DNA from: Candidatus Sysuimicrobiota bacterium CSP1-3
Lineage (GTDB): Bacteria > Sysuimicrobiota > Sysuimicrobiia > Sysuimicrobiales > Humicultoraceae
NCBI GenBank assembly: GCA_001443485.1
Contig: LDXQ01000013.1
Location: 1-39,515, forward strand
DNA: 39,515 bases
Direction of reading: 5' to 3'
The notes below the pieces were generated by a model, which saw only the letters and a program-made list of their open reading frames with translations, did no database searches and was not told the DNA's origin. The position numbers and the translations under genes are program-made. This document shows, piece after piece, positions 24,464-32,560 of this stretch (its first letter is position 1; each line of letters opens with the position of its first letter).

Positions 24464-25603
24464 TTAGCGCAGGGGATATGCCCGCGCAGTCCCGCCGGTC
24501 TTGCGCTCCGGGAAGACCGGCAGGTGCCCGGCGATCCAGCTGTAGGCCAGGATGCCCGCGGCGATGCTGGCCAGCGTGACCTGAATCTCCATCCAGGACG
24601 GGACGTAGCGGGTATGGCTGCCCGCCAGCATCCCGATGATCGACACGTTCAGCCGGTTGAGCACAACGCCGAAGACCACGAGCCCCGCGGCAATGACCAG
24701 GCCGCGCGCGGAGCGGCCCCCGTTCACGGAGAGCAGCGCCATGGGGATCAGAATTCCGAGCACGACCTCCAGGCTAAAGAAGATGCCCTCCAGGGACGGG
24801 GTGAGGGCGTAGGCCCACGCACCGCGGACCACCAAGTCGATCACCTTGATTCCCAGGTAGATGGACAGCACGACGAAGGTGACGCGTCCCAGATCCATCA
24901 GCAGGGGTAGTTCCAGGGCGCGGCGGAAGGCCCGCGCGCTCAGGTAGGATTCCACCACCACCATCGCCAGCCCCACAGCGACCGCTGAGATAAAGAAGAG
25001 GATGGGTAAGAACGGCGTGTACCAGAGCGGATGCAACTTGCCCGGCACGATCAGGAAGAGAGTCCCCAGGGAGGACTGGTGCAGCGTGGAGAGGATCACC
25101 CCCGCCACGACGAGCGGCGGCAGGGCCAGGTGCGTGATGCGCAGCAGGGCCGTCCGCCCCAGCCGCTCCAATACGATCTGTCCGAACTCCAGGGCCAGCA
25201 CCAGCGTGTAGAGCATGACGCACCAGGCGACCTCGAACATCACCGAGTGCGGGTTCCACATGACCAGGGGGTGCCAGATGCGGTAGGGGCGGCCCAGGTC
25301 GAGCAGGAGGTTGGCGATCACCAGCACGTAGCCGACGAACCCGGTGACGATGGCCGGCCGGAGCAGCGGCCGGTACCGCTCCAGGTGCCCCACGTAGACG
25401 GCGGCGGCCACGGTGAACCCCCCGGCCGCCAGCGCGACCCCGGTCATCACGTCGAAGCCGATCCACAACCCCCAGGGGAAGCGGTCGGAGAGGTTGGTTA
25501 CCGAGCCCAGGCCGAGGGCGAAGCGCACCACCCCGATGACGGCGGCGCCGAGCAGCATGCCCCAGAGCAGGATCCGTCCGGGAGAGATCCGCCGGCGCGT
25601 CAT
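24464..25603 (-). CDS. HybB/NrfD-type quinone-reactive membrane subunit
   Basis: A 379-residue protein with about ten membrane helices, of the polysulfide reductase NrfD / hydrogenase-2 HybB family. Recognisable blocks are FPWGLWIGFDVMTGVALAAGGF (about 43-64), LLDLGRPYRIWHPLVMWNPHSVMFEVAWCVMLY (about 100-132), and LSTLHQSSLGTLFLIVPGKLHPLWYTP (about 170-197), the last very typical of HybB. Such subunits exchange electrons or protons with menaquinone without heme. The gene overlaps that of the ferredoxin subunit by 4 nt. No hydrogenase, reductase or cytochrome catalytic gene adjoins it, so the partner must be elsewhere or be a cytochrome of this window. Confidence 0.9.
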   Translation of the reverse strand: MTRRRISPGRILLWGMLLGAAVIGVVRFALGLGSVTNLSDRFPWGLWIGFDVMTGVALAAGGFTVAAAVYVGHLERYRPLLRPAIVTGFVGYVLVIANLLLDLGRPYRIWHPLVMWNPHSVMFEVAWCVMLYTLVLALEFGQIVLERLGRTALLRITHLALPPLVVAGVILSTLHQSSLGTLFLIVPGKLHPLWYTPFLPILFFISAVAVGLAMVVVESYLSARAFRRALELPLLMDLGRVTFVVLSIYLGIKVIDLVVRGAWAYALTPSLEGIFFSLEVVLGILIPMALLSVNGGRSARGLVIAAGLVVFGVVLNRLNVSIIGMLAGSHTRYVPSWMEIQVTLASIAAGILAYSWIAGHLPVFPERKTGGTARAYPLR

Positions 25604-26487
25604 CGGGTCTGCTCCTTCTCCCTGGCGAGTTGTTCGTTGCGGCGGCGGGCGATGGCCTCAAACGCGGTGAGCATCGCGCCCAGGGTGACGACGACTCCCG
25701 GCAGCTTCCCCAGCACCCGCCAGGTGAAGGCCGGCAGCGGTTCGCGAGAAGCCACGGGGAAGCCCAGTTCCTCAAAGGGCACGTCGGACACGTACAGGAA
25801 CGAGGTCCCGCCGACCTCCTCCGCGCCATAGATGGCCGGGACGTACCGGCGGTCGCCGGCAATCCGCCGCGCCGCCTCCGCCAGCATCGCCGGGCGCGTC
25901 CCGAACTGCAGCGCCTGCATCGGGCAGGCGGCCACACACGCCGGTCCGTCGCCGCGGCGCAGCCGCTCGGCGCACATGTTGCACTTCGTGATCACGGGGA
26001 GCGGTTTGCGCCACTCGAAGCGCGGCATCTGGAAGGGGCAGGCGACCATGCAGTAGCGGCAGCCGATGCACCGCCCGGCGTCGTAGGTCACCGGTCCCTC
26101 CGGGGTCTTGCGCAGTGCGCCGACCGGGCAGGCCGAGGCGCAGGCGGGGGAGGCGCAGTGCATGCACTGTGTCTTGATGGTGCGCCGGGCGGCCCCATCC
26201 GCGCCGAGGTTCAGGTGCGGCCGCGGCGTGCGCAGGTTCTGCGTGCGCACGTAGGTCCAGGCGGTCGGGCTGAGGTCGGCCGCCTCTCCCGCCGGGAACT
26301 TGTGATACGCCTTGCACGCGGCCTCACAGCTGCGGCAGCCGATGCAGCGGGCGACGTCAATGAGGACGGCGTGCCCGGAGGCGCTGGTCGTCGCCAGCGC
26401 CGGCCGGCCCGCCGAGAGGACGGTGACGCTCGCGCCGGCGGCCGCCGCCAGCTCCAGGAACTGCCGCCGCGTCAGACGCGTGGCCAT
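25600..26487 (-). CDS. HybA/NrfC-type four-cluster ferredoxin subunit with Tat signal
   Basis: A 295-residue exported iron-sulfur protein. It begins with a twin-arginine signal (TRRQFLEL, residues 6-13). It holds four 4Fe-4S binding groups: CIGCRSCEAAC, CMHCASPACASACP, CIGCRYCMVACP, and CNMCAERLRRGDGPACVAACP. A C-terminal hydrophobic helix (about 255-280, LGKLPGVVVTLGAMLTAFEAI) anchors it, as in HybA. It would connect an extracytoplasmic catalytic or cytochrome partner with the HybB/NrfD-like subunit encoded next. The ATG at 26487 fits the Tat signal and lies 2 nt past the upstream gene's stop; a TTG at 26499 is an alternative. Confidence 0.92.
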   Translation of the reverse strand: MATRLTRRQFLELAAAAGASVTVLSAGRPALATTSASGHAVLIDVARCIGCRSCEAACKAYHKFPAGEAADLSPTAWTYVRTQNLRTPRPHLNLGADGAARRTIKTQCMHCASPACASACPVGALRKTPEGPVTYDAGRCIGCRYCMVACPFQMPRFEWRKPLPVITKCNMCAERLRRGDGPACVAACPMQALQFGTRPAMLAEAARRIAGDRRYVPAIYGAEEVGGTSFLYVSDVPFEELGFPVASREPLPAFTWRVLGKLPGVVVTLGAMLTAFEAIARRRNEQLAREKEQTR

Positions 26488-26489
26488 CA

Positions 26490-26801
26490 CTAGTGCCAAG
26501 CCGCGACGAAGGCGGAGATGAAGAACATCGAGAGGCCCAGCACGATCACCCCGAGCACGATGCCGGAGACGGCTTCGTCGAACCCGCCTACCCCGCCGCG
26601 GCTGCGGGCCACCCTATAGCACCCCAGCACGCCGGCGCCGACCGCCGCCAGCGCCAGCGCGCAGTTCACGCCCGGCATCCAGCAGAGGCGGAGGGCAATT
26701 AGACCCAGCGTGAAGCTGAGCCCGGCCAGCGGACAGACCGGCCGGCCGGCCGTACTGGTGGGTCCCGGCAGTCCTCGGTACTGCGACGTGGCGGACATCA
26801 T
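26490..26801 (-). CDS. Small membrane protein (DUF4190-like)
   Basis: A 103-residue protein with two or three hydrophobic stretches (about 22-40, LAGLSFTLGLIALRLCW; 43-58, GVNCALALAAVGAGVLG; 75-100, IVLGVIVLGLSMFFISAFVAAW). The pattern of an ALxxGxxGL helix pair with a short GCYRVARSR loop resembles DUF4190-type proteins of unknown function. It is first of the three-gene HybA/HybB-like operon and 2 nt from the next start, so it may be a membrane accessory. The ATG at 26801 is used, with a second ATG at 26798; GAGGTG precedes them. The open frame to 26924 lacks support. Confidence 0.6.
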   Translation of the reverse strand: MMSATSQYRGLPGPTSTAGRPVCPLAGLSFTLGLIALRLCWMPGVNCALALAAVGAGVLGCYRVARSRGGVGGFDEAVSGIVLGVIVLGLSMFFISAFVAAWH

Positions 26802-27169
26802 CGTGACCACCTCGCCTTTACCGTAGTCCCGGGGGGTGCCGCCGGCATCGAGCAAGCTCCCTAATCGGCCGGGGGAGAAGAGCCCGAAAGTCCTCCGAGT
26901 TGTCCCACAAGTGGGTCTGCACATCGCGGGCGTGAAGCCAGGCGACCACTGGCGCTCCGTCGATGCCGCAGCGCATCTGGGTGCGACTTTGACGCGCGGT
27001 AGTCCGGTCGGATCAGGCCGCTAGTTCGAAGGGGGGATGAAGATACAGTTGTCGCGCGGTTTCCCGGGGAACGCGCGGCAATGGTTTCATCTGACCGCCC
27101 GATAGGCACCATCAGGGGCCACATCTAGGATGAACCAGGATGGCGGAGAGTCTCCAAAGAGGGTGGCCC
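26802..27169. other. Divergent gap between the HybA/HybB-like operon and the Hdr operon
   Basis: About 368 nt without a supported gene. It contains a small hairpin CCCAC-AA-GTGGG near 26905-26916 and the Hdr operon box and -10 (27086-27131). The minus frame 26861-27124 has the Arg/Ser/Pro-rich look of noncoding high-GC DNA. No clear promoter was found for the leftward operon. A near-box ATCGGCC at 26864 has no second arm or correctly placed -10. Confidence 0.5.
27086..27131 (+). promoter_or_regulatory. Hdr operon promoter with an ATCGGGC half-box
   Basis: The right arm GCCCGAT is perfect at 27097-27103 and the spacer is GACC, but the left arm (TTCATCT) is poor, so this is a half-site. A -10 TAGGAT lies at 27126-27131 after exactly 22 nt, identical to the kinase promoter hexamer. 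Transcription would start near 27138, favouring translation from the ATG at 27170. Confidence 0.42.
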
Positions 27170-28378
27170 ATGCGCGATGCGGCGGGGATTCCGGAACGGA
27201 CAGACGCTGAGCCGGTTCTGGCGAATCTCCTGGCAACTCCTCAGGGCAGGAGGATCCTGACCTGCATTCAGTGCGGAGTCTGCGCGGGGACCTGCCCCTA
27301 CGGAGAGGTGATGGACTATCCGCCCCGCCGCATCATCGGGCTCCTGCGCGCGGGGGAACTCGATGAGGCGCTATCCAGCGAGAGCCTGCTCGGCTGCGTG
27401 GGATGCTACGCTTGCATGGCCAAGTGCCCGCGGGGCATCCGGCTGACCGAGGTCCTGCTGCCCCTGGTGAAGGAAGAGGTCTTCCTCCGCCTCCCCGACG
27501 TCCCGACGGAGTTGAAGCGGGCGCTCGACAACACGCTGCGCTACGGCAACCCGATGGGGGCCGCACCGCGCAAGCGCGCCGAGTGGGTGAAGGGCGCGGG
27601 CGTGCCCATCCGCAGCCTGGCAGACGCCCCGCAGCCGGTCGACGTTCTCTGGTTCGTCGAATGCTATCCCTCCTACACGCCGCGCGGACAGGAGGTCAGC
27701 CGGGCGACGGCCCGCCTCTTCACCGCGCTGGGGATTGACTTCGCCATCCTGGCCAATGAGGAGAAGTGCGCCGGCGAATGCTCGCGGCTGGTGGGCGAGG
27801 CGGGGCTCTTCGGGACGCTGACCGACTACAACATCGCGATCTTTCGCAAGTACCGGTTCGGCCGCGTCGTCACCGGGGACCCGCACGCGTACGACGCCTT
27901 CCGGTACCAGTACCCGGCCCTGGGCTTTGACGCCCACGTGGAGCACACGGTCCCCTTCCTCGTCCCGCAGCTGGAGCGGCTGCGCCCACTGCTGTCGAGG
28001 CGACTGGACTATGCCGTGACCTATCACGACTCCTGCTGCCTGGGGCGCCACAACGGGTACTACGACGAGCCGCGGGACCTGCTGGTGGCGATCCCCGGCG
28101 TGCGGCTCGTGGAGATGGTGCACAACCGGGTGAACACCATCTGCTGCGGCGGGGGCGGCGGGGGGATGTGGCTCGACGCCTACTACAAGACCAAGGGATA
28201 CGAGCGGCTGGCCGAGCGGCGGGTCCAGGAAGCGCTGGCCACCGGGGCGGACGTGCTGGCCGTCTCCTGCCCGTATGAGATCGCGCGCTTCGAAGACGCG
28301 CTGAAGGTCCTGGGAGAAGAGAAGCGGATGGTCGTGCGAGACGTTGTGGAGCTCCTAGCGGAAGCCATGGGGCCGTAG
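27170..28378 (+). CDS. Soluble HdrD-like Fe-S oxidoreductase
   Basis: A 402-residue protein combining an HdrC-like ferredoxin part with an HdrB-like cysteine-rich part. Two 4Fe-4S groups are near the N-terminus: CIQCGVCAGTCP (about 32-43) and CVGCYACMAKCP (about 75-86). The C-terminal part has two CCG-type repeats. The first is degenerate (FVECYPSY, then KCAGEC, then TGDPH where CXXC should be). The second keeps C, CC and C (DSCCLGRHNG, TICCGGGGGG, VSCPYE), so probably one noncubane cluster forms. No membrane helix is present. The ATG at 27170 follows GAGGG and fits the predicted transcript start; ATG at 27140 is an alternative. First gene of the long Hdr operon, 4 nt before the kinase. Confidence 0.87.
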   Translation: MRDAAGIPERTDAEPVLANLLATPQGRRILTCIQCGVCAGTCPYGEVMDYPPRRIIGLLRAGELDEALSSESLLGCVGCYACMAKCPRGIRLTEVLLPLVKEEVFLRLPDVPTELKRALDNTLRYGNPMGAAPRKRAEWVKGAGVPIRSLADAPQPVDVLWFVECYPSYTPRGQEVSRATARLFTALGIDFAILANEEKCAGECSRLVGEAGLFGTLTDYNIAIFRKYRFGRVVTGDPHAYDAFRYQYPALGFDAHVEHTVPFLVPQLERLRPLLSRRLDYAVTYHDSCCLGRHNGYYDEPRDLLVAIPGVRLVEMVHNRVNTICCGGGGGGMWLDAYYKTKGYERLAERRVQEALATGADVLAVSCPYEIARFEDALKVLGEEKRMVVRDVVELLAEAMGP

Positions 28379-28382
28379 GGAC

Positions 28383-30404
28383 ATGAGCGCGGTCAGCCAT
28401 TCCGAACACGGGATGCGCGCACGACTCCCCACGCCCGCCGCGTGGAGGCGCATGCTGGACGTGGTCGCGGCGCGCCGGGGGCGCCTGCCCATCGCGGCCA
28501 AGTTGATCCTCAGCTACCTGCTGATCATCGCGGTCGCCGTCGTTGTCTTCGTCGTGGTGGGGACACAGTTGGTTGGGCGGCTGATCCTCTCCGAGGCGCA
28601 GAGCTCGGTGAGCAACGCGCTGAACACGGCGCGCGAGGTCCTCTCCGGCCGGCTGGACGACGTGCACGATGTCGTCCGCCTGACTGCCGACCGGTTCGCC
28701 CTGAAGGACGCGCTGCAGAGCGGGAAGGTTGAGGAGGTCGCCGCGGAGCTGGCCCGCGTCGCCAGGAGCGAAGGCCTGGACTTCCTCACGGCGACCGACG
28801 CCTCCGGGAGGGTCCTCCTGCGCACCAGCAACCCGGGGGTGGTCGGCGACTACCGCAACCACGACCCGCTCATCGCCGCGGCACGCACCCGGAAGGTCCC
28901 AATCGCCGCGGTGTCCGTTATGGCGGCGGGCGACTTGCGGCAGGAATCGGCTGTCCTCGCGGATCGGGCGTACTTCCGATTTATCCCCACGCCCAAGGCG
29001 CGGCCCCGGAGAGAGACGGAGGAGACGTCCGGGATGGTCCTCGAGGCGGTTGCCCCCATCCTGGATTACCGTAGCGGCCTGATCGGCTTTCTCTACGGCG
29101 GGGTGCTGCAGAACCGGAACTACGAGATCGTGGATAAGGTCAAGGAGACGGTCTTCCAGGGGCTGCGGTACGGCGGCAGGGATGTGGGGACCGCCACCAT
29201 CTTTCTGGACGACCTCCGGATCGCCACCAACGTCCCGAACGCCGACGGCAGTCGGGCGGTCGGCACGCGCGTCGCCGCGGATGTCTACCGCCGCGTGGTC
29301 GGCGAGGGGCAGCGCTGGACCGCCCGCGCCTTCGTGGTGAACAACTGGTACATCACGGCCTACGAGCCCATCCGCAACATTAACAGCCAGACGATCGGCA
29401 TCCTGTACGTGGGGGTGCTGGAGCAAAAGTACGTGGACATCCGCCGGCGGACCATCGGCGCCTTCCTGGCCATCGCCCTGGCCGGCGGGCTGCTCTCCAT
29501 GGCGCTCTCCTACTACATCTTCCGCCGGGTCTCGCCCACCCTCTCCCGGCTGGCTTCCGCCGCGCGGGAGATGGCGCACGGCAGGCTGGATGTGCGGGTC
29601 ACGGCAAAAACTGACGATGAACTGGAGGACCTCGCAGACGCCTTCAACGCCATGGCCGCCTCCCTGCAGCAGCGGGACGAGCAACTGCGGGAATTTGCCC
29701 AGAGCAGGATCCGGGAGTCCGAGCGGCTGGCGATCACCGGTCAGCTGGCCGCCGGCGTGGCCCACGAACTGAACAACCCGCTCCAGGGCATCATCGCCTA
29801 CGCCCACATGCTCCTGGAGAAGGTGCCGCCGGACAGCCCCCTGCGGCCTTCCCTGCAGAAGATCGCCGCGCAGGCCGACCGCAGCCGGGAGATCATCCGG
29901 GGGCTCCTGGACTTTGCCCGGCCGCGTCCGCCGCACGTGCGCCCGGCCAACGTGAACGTCATCCTTCAGGAATGCGTCGCCCTGGTAGAAAACCAGGCGA
30001 TGTTCCACAACATCCGGGTCATCCGGAACCTCCAGCCCGACCTCCCCGCCGCGGTCGTCGACCCCTCGCAGATGCAGCAGGTCTTCATGAACATGGTCGT
30101 CAACGCCGCGGAGGCGATGGCGGGGGTGGGCACGCTGATTCTGAGCACCCGCTTCGACCCCGCGCAAAGGCGCATCGAGATCGCGATCAGCGACACCGGC
30201 CACGGCATCCGGCCGGAGGACCTGGAGCGGATCTTCGATCCCTTCTTCACCACGAAGCCGTCGGGACACGGCGTGGGGCTGGGGCTGGCCATCAGCTACG
30301 GCATCGTCAAGGAACACAAGGGCACGATCACCGTGCAGAGCGAGGTGGGGAAGGGCACGACCTTCACCATCACGCTGCCGGTCGAGCCGGCGGAGGGCGC
30401 GTAG
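28383..30404 (+). CDS. Membrane sensor histidine kinase with large extracytoplasmic Cache-like sensor
   Basis: A 673-residue kinase. TM1 spans about 40-64 (AAKLILSYLLIIAVAVVVFVVVG), followed by a sensor domain of about 290 residues resembling Cache domains (FLTATDASGRVLLRT, then NNWYITAYEPIRNINSQTIGILYVGV). TM2 (about 359-380) leads to HAMP (about 380-432, with SRLASAAREMAHGRLDVRV). The HisKA site is GVAHELNNPLQGI (His461), and the HATPase part has MNMVVNAAEAM, DTGHGIRPEDLERIFDPFFTTK and GVGLGLAISYGIVKEH. It is thus an NtrB/ZraS-like kinase. It lies inside the Hdr operon, 3 nt before the receiver-kinase, so it probably senses an external substrate and adjusts Hdr/Etf function or expression. 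Confidence 0.93.
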   Translation: MSAVSHSEHGMRARLPTPAAWRRMLDVVAARRGRLPIAAKLILSYLLIIAVAVVVFVVVGTQLVGRLILSEAQSSVSNALNTAREVLSGRLDDVHDVVRLTADRFALKDALQSGKVEEVAAELARVARSEGLDFLTATDASGRVLLRTSNPGVVGDYRNHDPLIAAARTRKVPIAAVSVMAAGDLRQESAVLADRAYFRFIPTPKARPRRETEETSGMVLEAVAPILDYRSGLIGFLYGGVLQNRNYEIVDKVKETVFQGLRYGGRDVGTATIFLDDLRIATNVPNADGSRAVGTRVAADVYRRVVGEGQRWTARAFVVNNWYITAYEPIRNINSQTIGILYVGVLEQKYVDIRRRTIGAFLAIALAGGLLSMALSYYIFRRVSPTLSRLASAAREMAHGRLDVRVTAKTDDELEDLADAFNAMAASLQQRDEQLREFAQSRIRESERLAITGQLAAGVAHELNNPLQGIIAYAHMLLEKVPPDSPLRPSLQKIAAQADRSREIIRGLLDFARPRPPHVRPANVNVILQECVALVENQAMFHNIRVIRNLQPDLPAAVVDPSQMQQVFMNMVVNAAEAMAGVGTLILSTRFDPAQRRIEIAISDTGHGIRPEDLERIFDPFFTTKPSGHGVGLGLAISYGIVKEHKGTITVQSEVGKGTTFTITLPVEPAEGA

Positions 30405-30407
30405 GCG

Positions 30408-31571
30408 ATGAGCGCGGGCGCCCGGGTCTTGATCATCGACGACGAGGAGATCGTGCTGGACGTCTGCCGCGAGATCCTCGAGGGCGATAACTACACCGTG
30501 GCGACGGCCCCCGACGGGGCGCAAGGGCTGTCGCTCGCAGAGGAGTTCGGACCGGACGTGGTCTTCGTCGACCTGAAGATGCCCGGCCTCTCCGGTTTTG
30601 AGGTTCTGGAGCGCCTCCGCACCCGTGATCCGTCCATCGTGCCCATCGTCATCACCGGCTACGCCACGCTCGCCTCGGCCGTGGAGGCGATGCAGAAAGG
30701 CGCCTACGACTTCGTCCCCAAGCCCTTCACCCCGGAGGAGTTTCGGCTGATCACCCGGCGGGCGCTGGAGAAGCGGCGGCTGGTGCGGGAGACCATCGCC
30801 CTACGGCGGGAGCAGGAGATGCTGCGCGAGAACTTCGCCGCCATCGTCGCCCACGAACTGAAGGCGCCGCTGGCCGCGGTGCAGCAGAACCTCCTCCTGC
30901 TGACGGTGGAACTCGCGGACAGGCTGACGGACGCGCAGAAGGAACGGCTGGCGCGCCTGCGGTCCCGCCTCGACGACCTCCTGAAGATGATCGATACCTG
31001 GTTGCGGGCGATCTCCGCCGATCTGGGGAAGATCCGGGAGCGGTTCCTGCCGACGGACGTGGCCGGCGTGATCGCCAAGGCCGTCGAGACCGTGCAGCCG
31101 TACGCGGCGCGCAAGGACATCGAGATCACACAGGCGCTGCCGCCGTCCCTCCCCGCGGTGCACGGGGACGAAGGCACGCTGGGCGAGGCGCTGACCAACG
31201 TCCTGAGCAATGCCGTCAAGTACTCCTACGCGGGCGGCAAGGTCGGCGTGAGCGCGCGGGTGGACGACGAACGCATACTCATCGCCGTGACGGACGCCGG
31301 CGTGGGGATCGCCCCAGACGAACTGCCCTACATCTTCGGCGACTTCTACCGGGGGCGGGCCGGGGTCACCGGTGAGGCGGGAGCCGGGCTCGGGCTGGCC
31401 GTCACCCGCCGGATCGTCGAGGCGCACGGCGGGACAATCACGGCGGAGAGCATGCCGGGGAAGGGCAGTACCTTCGTCATCACCCTGCCGGTGCGCCGGG
31501 CGGCGGAGGCGGCGCGTGATCGACCGGAGGCGCAGAACCGACCAGTGGCACCGTTGGGGGGTGCGGTATGA
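30408..31571 (+). CDS. Receiver-first hybrid histidine kinase
   Basis: A 387-residue cytoplasmic protein with receiver and kinase in reversed order from typical hybrids. The receiver (1-122) has the acidic pair in LIIDDEE, phospho-acceptor Asp55 (VVFVDLKMP), the Thr in VITGYA and the Lys in VPKPFTP. After a coiled linker comes HisKA (IVAHELKAPLAAVQQN, His149) and HATPase (NVLSNAVKYSYAGGKV, DAGVGIAPDELPYIF, GLGLAVTRRIVEAHGG). It lacks a membrane segment and a DNA-binding domain, so it looks like a relay step. It overlaps the next gene by 4 nt (ATGA) and follows the membrane kinase by 3 nt. Confidence 0.93.
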   Translation: MSAGARVLIIDDEEIVLDVCREILEGDNYTVATAPDGAQGLSLAEEFGPDVVFVDLKMPGLSGFEVLERLRTRDPSIVPIVITGYATLASAVEAMQKGAYDFVPKPFTPEEFRLITRRALEKRRLVRETIALRREQEMLRENFAAIVAHELKAPLAAVQQNLLLLTVELADRLTDAQKERLARLRSRLDDLLKMIDTWLRAISADLGKIRERFLPTDVAGVIAKAVETVQPYAARKDIEITQALPPSLPAVHGDEGTLGEALTNVLSNAVKYSYAGGKVGVSARVDDERILIAVTDAGVGIAPDELPYIFGDFYRGRAGVTGEAGAGLGLAVTRRIVEAHGGTITAESMPGKGSTFVITLPVRRAAEAARDRPEAQNRPVAPLGGAV

Positions 31572-31987
31572 GTGAGAAAGCCAGAGTGCTGATCATCGAC
31601 GACGATCCCGATTTCGTGGACGGGATCCGAGGCGTCCTGGAAGCGGCGGGCTACCAGGTCGACGCCGTCTACAATCCCAAGGCCGGCTTCGAGGCGCTGA
31701 AGCGCCGGCCCCCCGACCTGCTGCTGCTGGACATCCTGATGGGCCGGGGTGCGGAGGGGGTCATGCTGGCGCGCAAGATGCGGAAGGATCCGCAGCTCAG
31801 CCAGATCCCCACGCTCATCATCACCGGCCTGCGGGAGCAGATCGCCTTCCTCTTCCCGGGACAGGCGGTGCATCCGCACATCCTCGCCGTCGACGAGCTG
31901 ATGGAGAAGCCGGTCGACCCGCAGCTGCTCCTGGACCGGGTGAAGGCTCTGCTGGACGCGGCCGCCCGGCGCCGGGTGGCGGGGTAG
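31568..31987 (+). CDS. Single-domain response regulator
   Basis: A 139-residue receiver with no output domain. Conserved positions are all there: acidic pair in LIIDDDPDF, phospho-acceptor Asp55 (LLLLDILMGRG), Thr in LIITGLRE, and Lys in LMEKPVDP (about 113). An insertion (QIAFLFPGQAVHPHILAVD) lies before the final helix. It may act by contact with a partner protein, perhaps an Hdr or Etf component, or serve as a phosphate sink. It ends 9 nt before hdrC. No DNA-binding domain is found in any of the three signalling proteins of this operon. Confidence 0.92.
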   Translation: MSEKARVLIIDDDPDFVDGIRGVLEAAGYQVDAVYNPKAGFEALKRRPPDLLLLDILMGRGAEGVMLARKMRKDPQLSQIPTLIITGLREQIAFLFPGQAVHPHILAVDELMEKPVDPQLLLDRVKALLDAAARRRVAG

Positions 31988-31996
31988 GAGTGGACG

Positions 31997-32560
31997 ATGG
32001 CCCGGACGCTCACGTTTGAACAAGAGATTGCCAACCTCTTCTATGCCATGGACAGCAACCCGGTGCAGGCCTGCATTCAGTGCGGCATCTGCTCCGGGAC
32101 GTGCCCGGCCGTGGCGTTCATGCAGCACTCGCCGCGGGCGATTATCGCCATGATCCGCGCCGGCCAGAAGAAGGCGGTCCTGGCCAGCAATACCTACTGG
32201 GCCTGCGCCTCCTGCTACGCCTGCAGCGTGAAGTGCCCCCAGGGGATCGACGTGGCCGCGATGATGTACGGGCTGAAGCGCTATTCCCTGTGGCGCAACC
32301 ACTACCGGACGGTCCCCCTGGGGGCGGACTTCTCGCGCCGTTTTGTCCGCCTCATCACCAAATACGGCCGGTCCTATGAGCCCGGCCTGGCCGCGCCCTA
32401 CGTGCTGCGGCACGGGTTCCGCGGCCTGCTGGACGAGATCCGCACGGCGCTGGGACTGTTGCGCAAGGGGCGGCTCCCCCTGCTGCCGCACCGGATCAAA
32501 CGCGCGGAGAGCCTGCGCCGGGTGATCTGGCAGATTCTGCCGGTGGGAGGACGCGCATGA
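31997..32560 (+). CDS. hdrC: Heterodisulfide reductase subunit C-like protein
   Basis: A 187-residue ferredoxin-type subunit. Two 4Fe-4S groups, CIQCGICSGTCP (about 26-37) and CASCYACSVKCP (about 70-81), match HdrC, which passes electrons between HdrA and HdrB. The rest (about 100-187) is a basic helical tail longer than in minimal HdrC. The stop overlaps the hdrB start by 4 nt. No CoM-CoB chemistry is expected in a bacterium; the true disulfide or other acceptor is unknown. Confidence 0.92.
   Translation: MARTLTFEQEIANLFYAMDSNPVQACIQCGICSGTCPAVAFMQHSPRAIIAMIRAGQKKAVLASNTYWACASCYACSVKCPQGIDVAAMMYGLKRYSLWRNHYRTVPLGADFSRRFVRLITKYGRSYEPGLAAPYVLRHGFRGLLDEIRTALGLLRKGRLPLLPHRIKRAESLRRVIWQILPVGGRA

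Noticed and set aside
24464-26487. Calling the HybA/HybB-like pair a hydrogenase
   Set aside because: No large or small hydrogenase subunit is present; the same subunits serve several other respiratory complexes.
26864-26881. Possible further box, ATCGGCC, before the small membrane protein
   Set aside because: The second arm is absent and no TANNNT lies at the expected distance on the minus strand.
26861-27124. 87-residue minus-strand frame in the gap before the Hdr operon
   Set aside because: Its composition is Arg/Ser/Pro-rich, it has no ribosome site of note, and it covers the Hdr operon box; treated as noncoding.
27870-30524. 884-residue open frame on the minus strand
   Set aside because: It is antisense to the HdrD-like and kinase genes, low in hydrophobic pattern, rich in Arg, Asp, Gly and His, with no family signature: a high-GC shadow frame.
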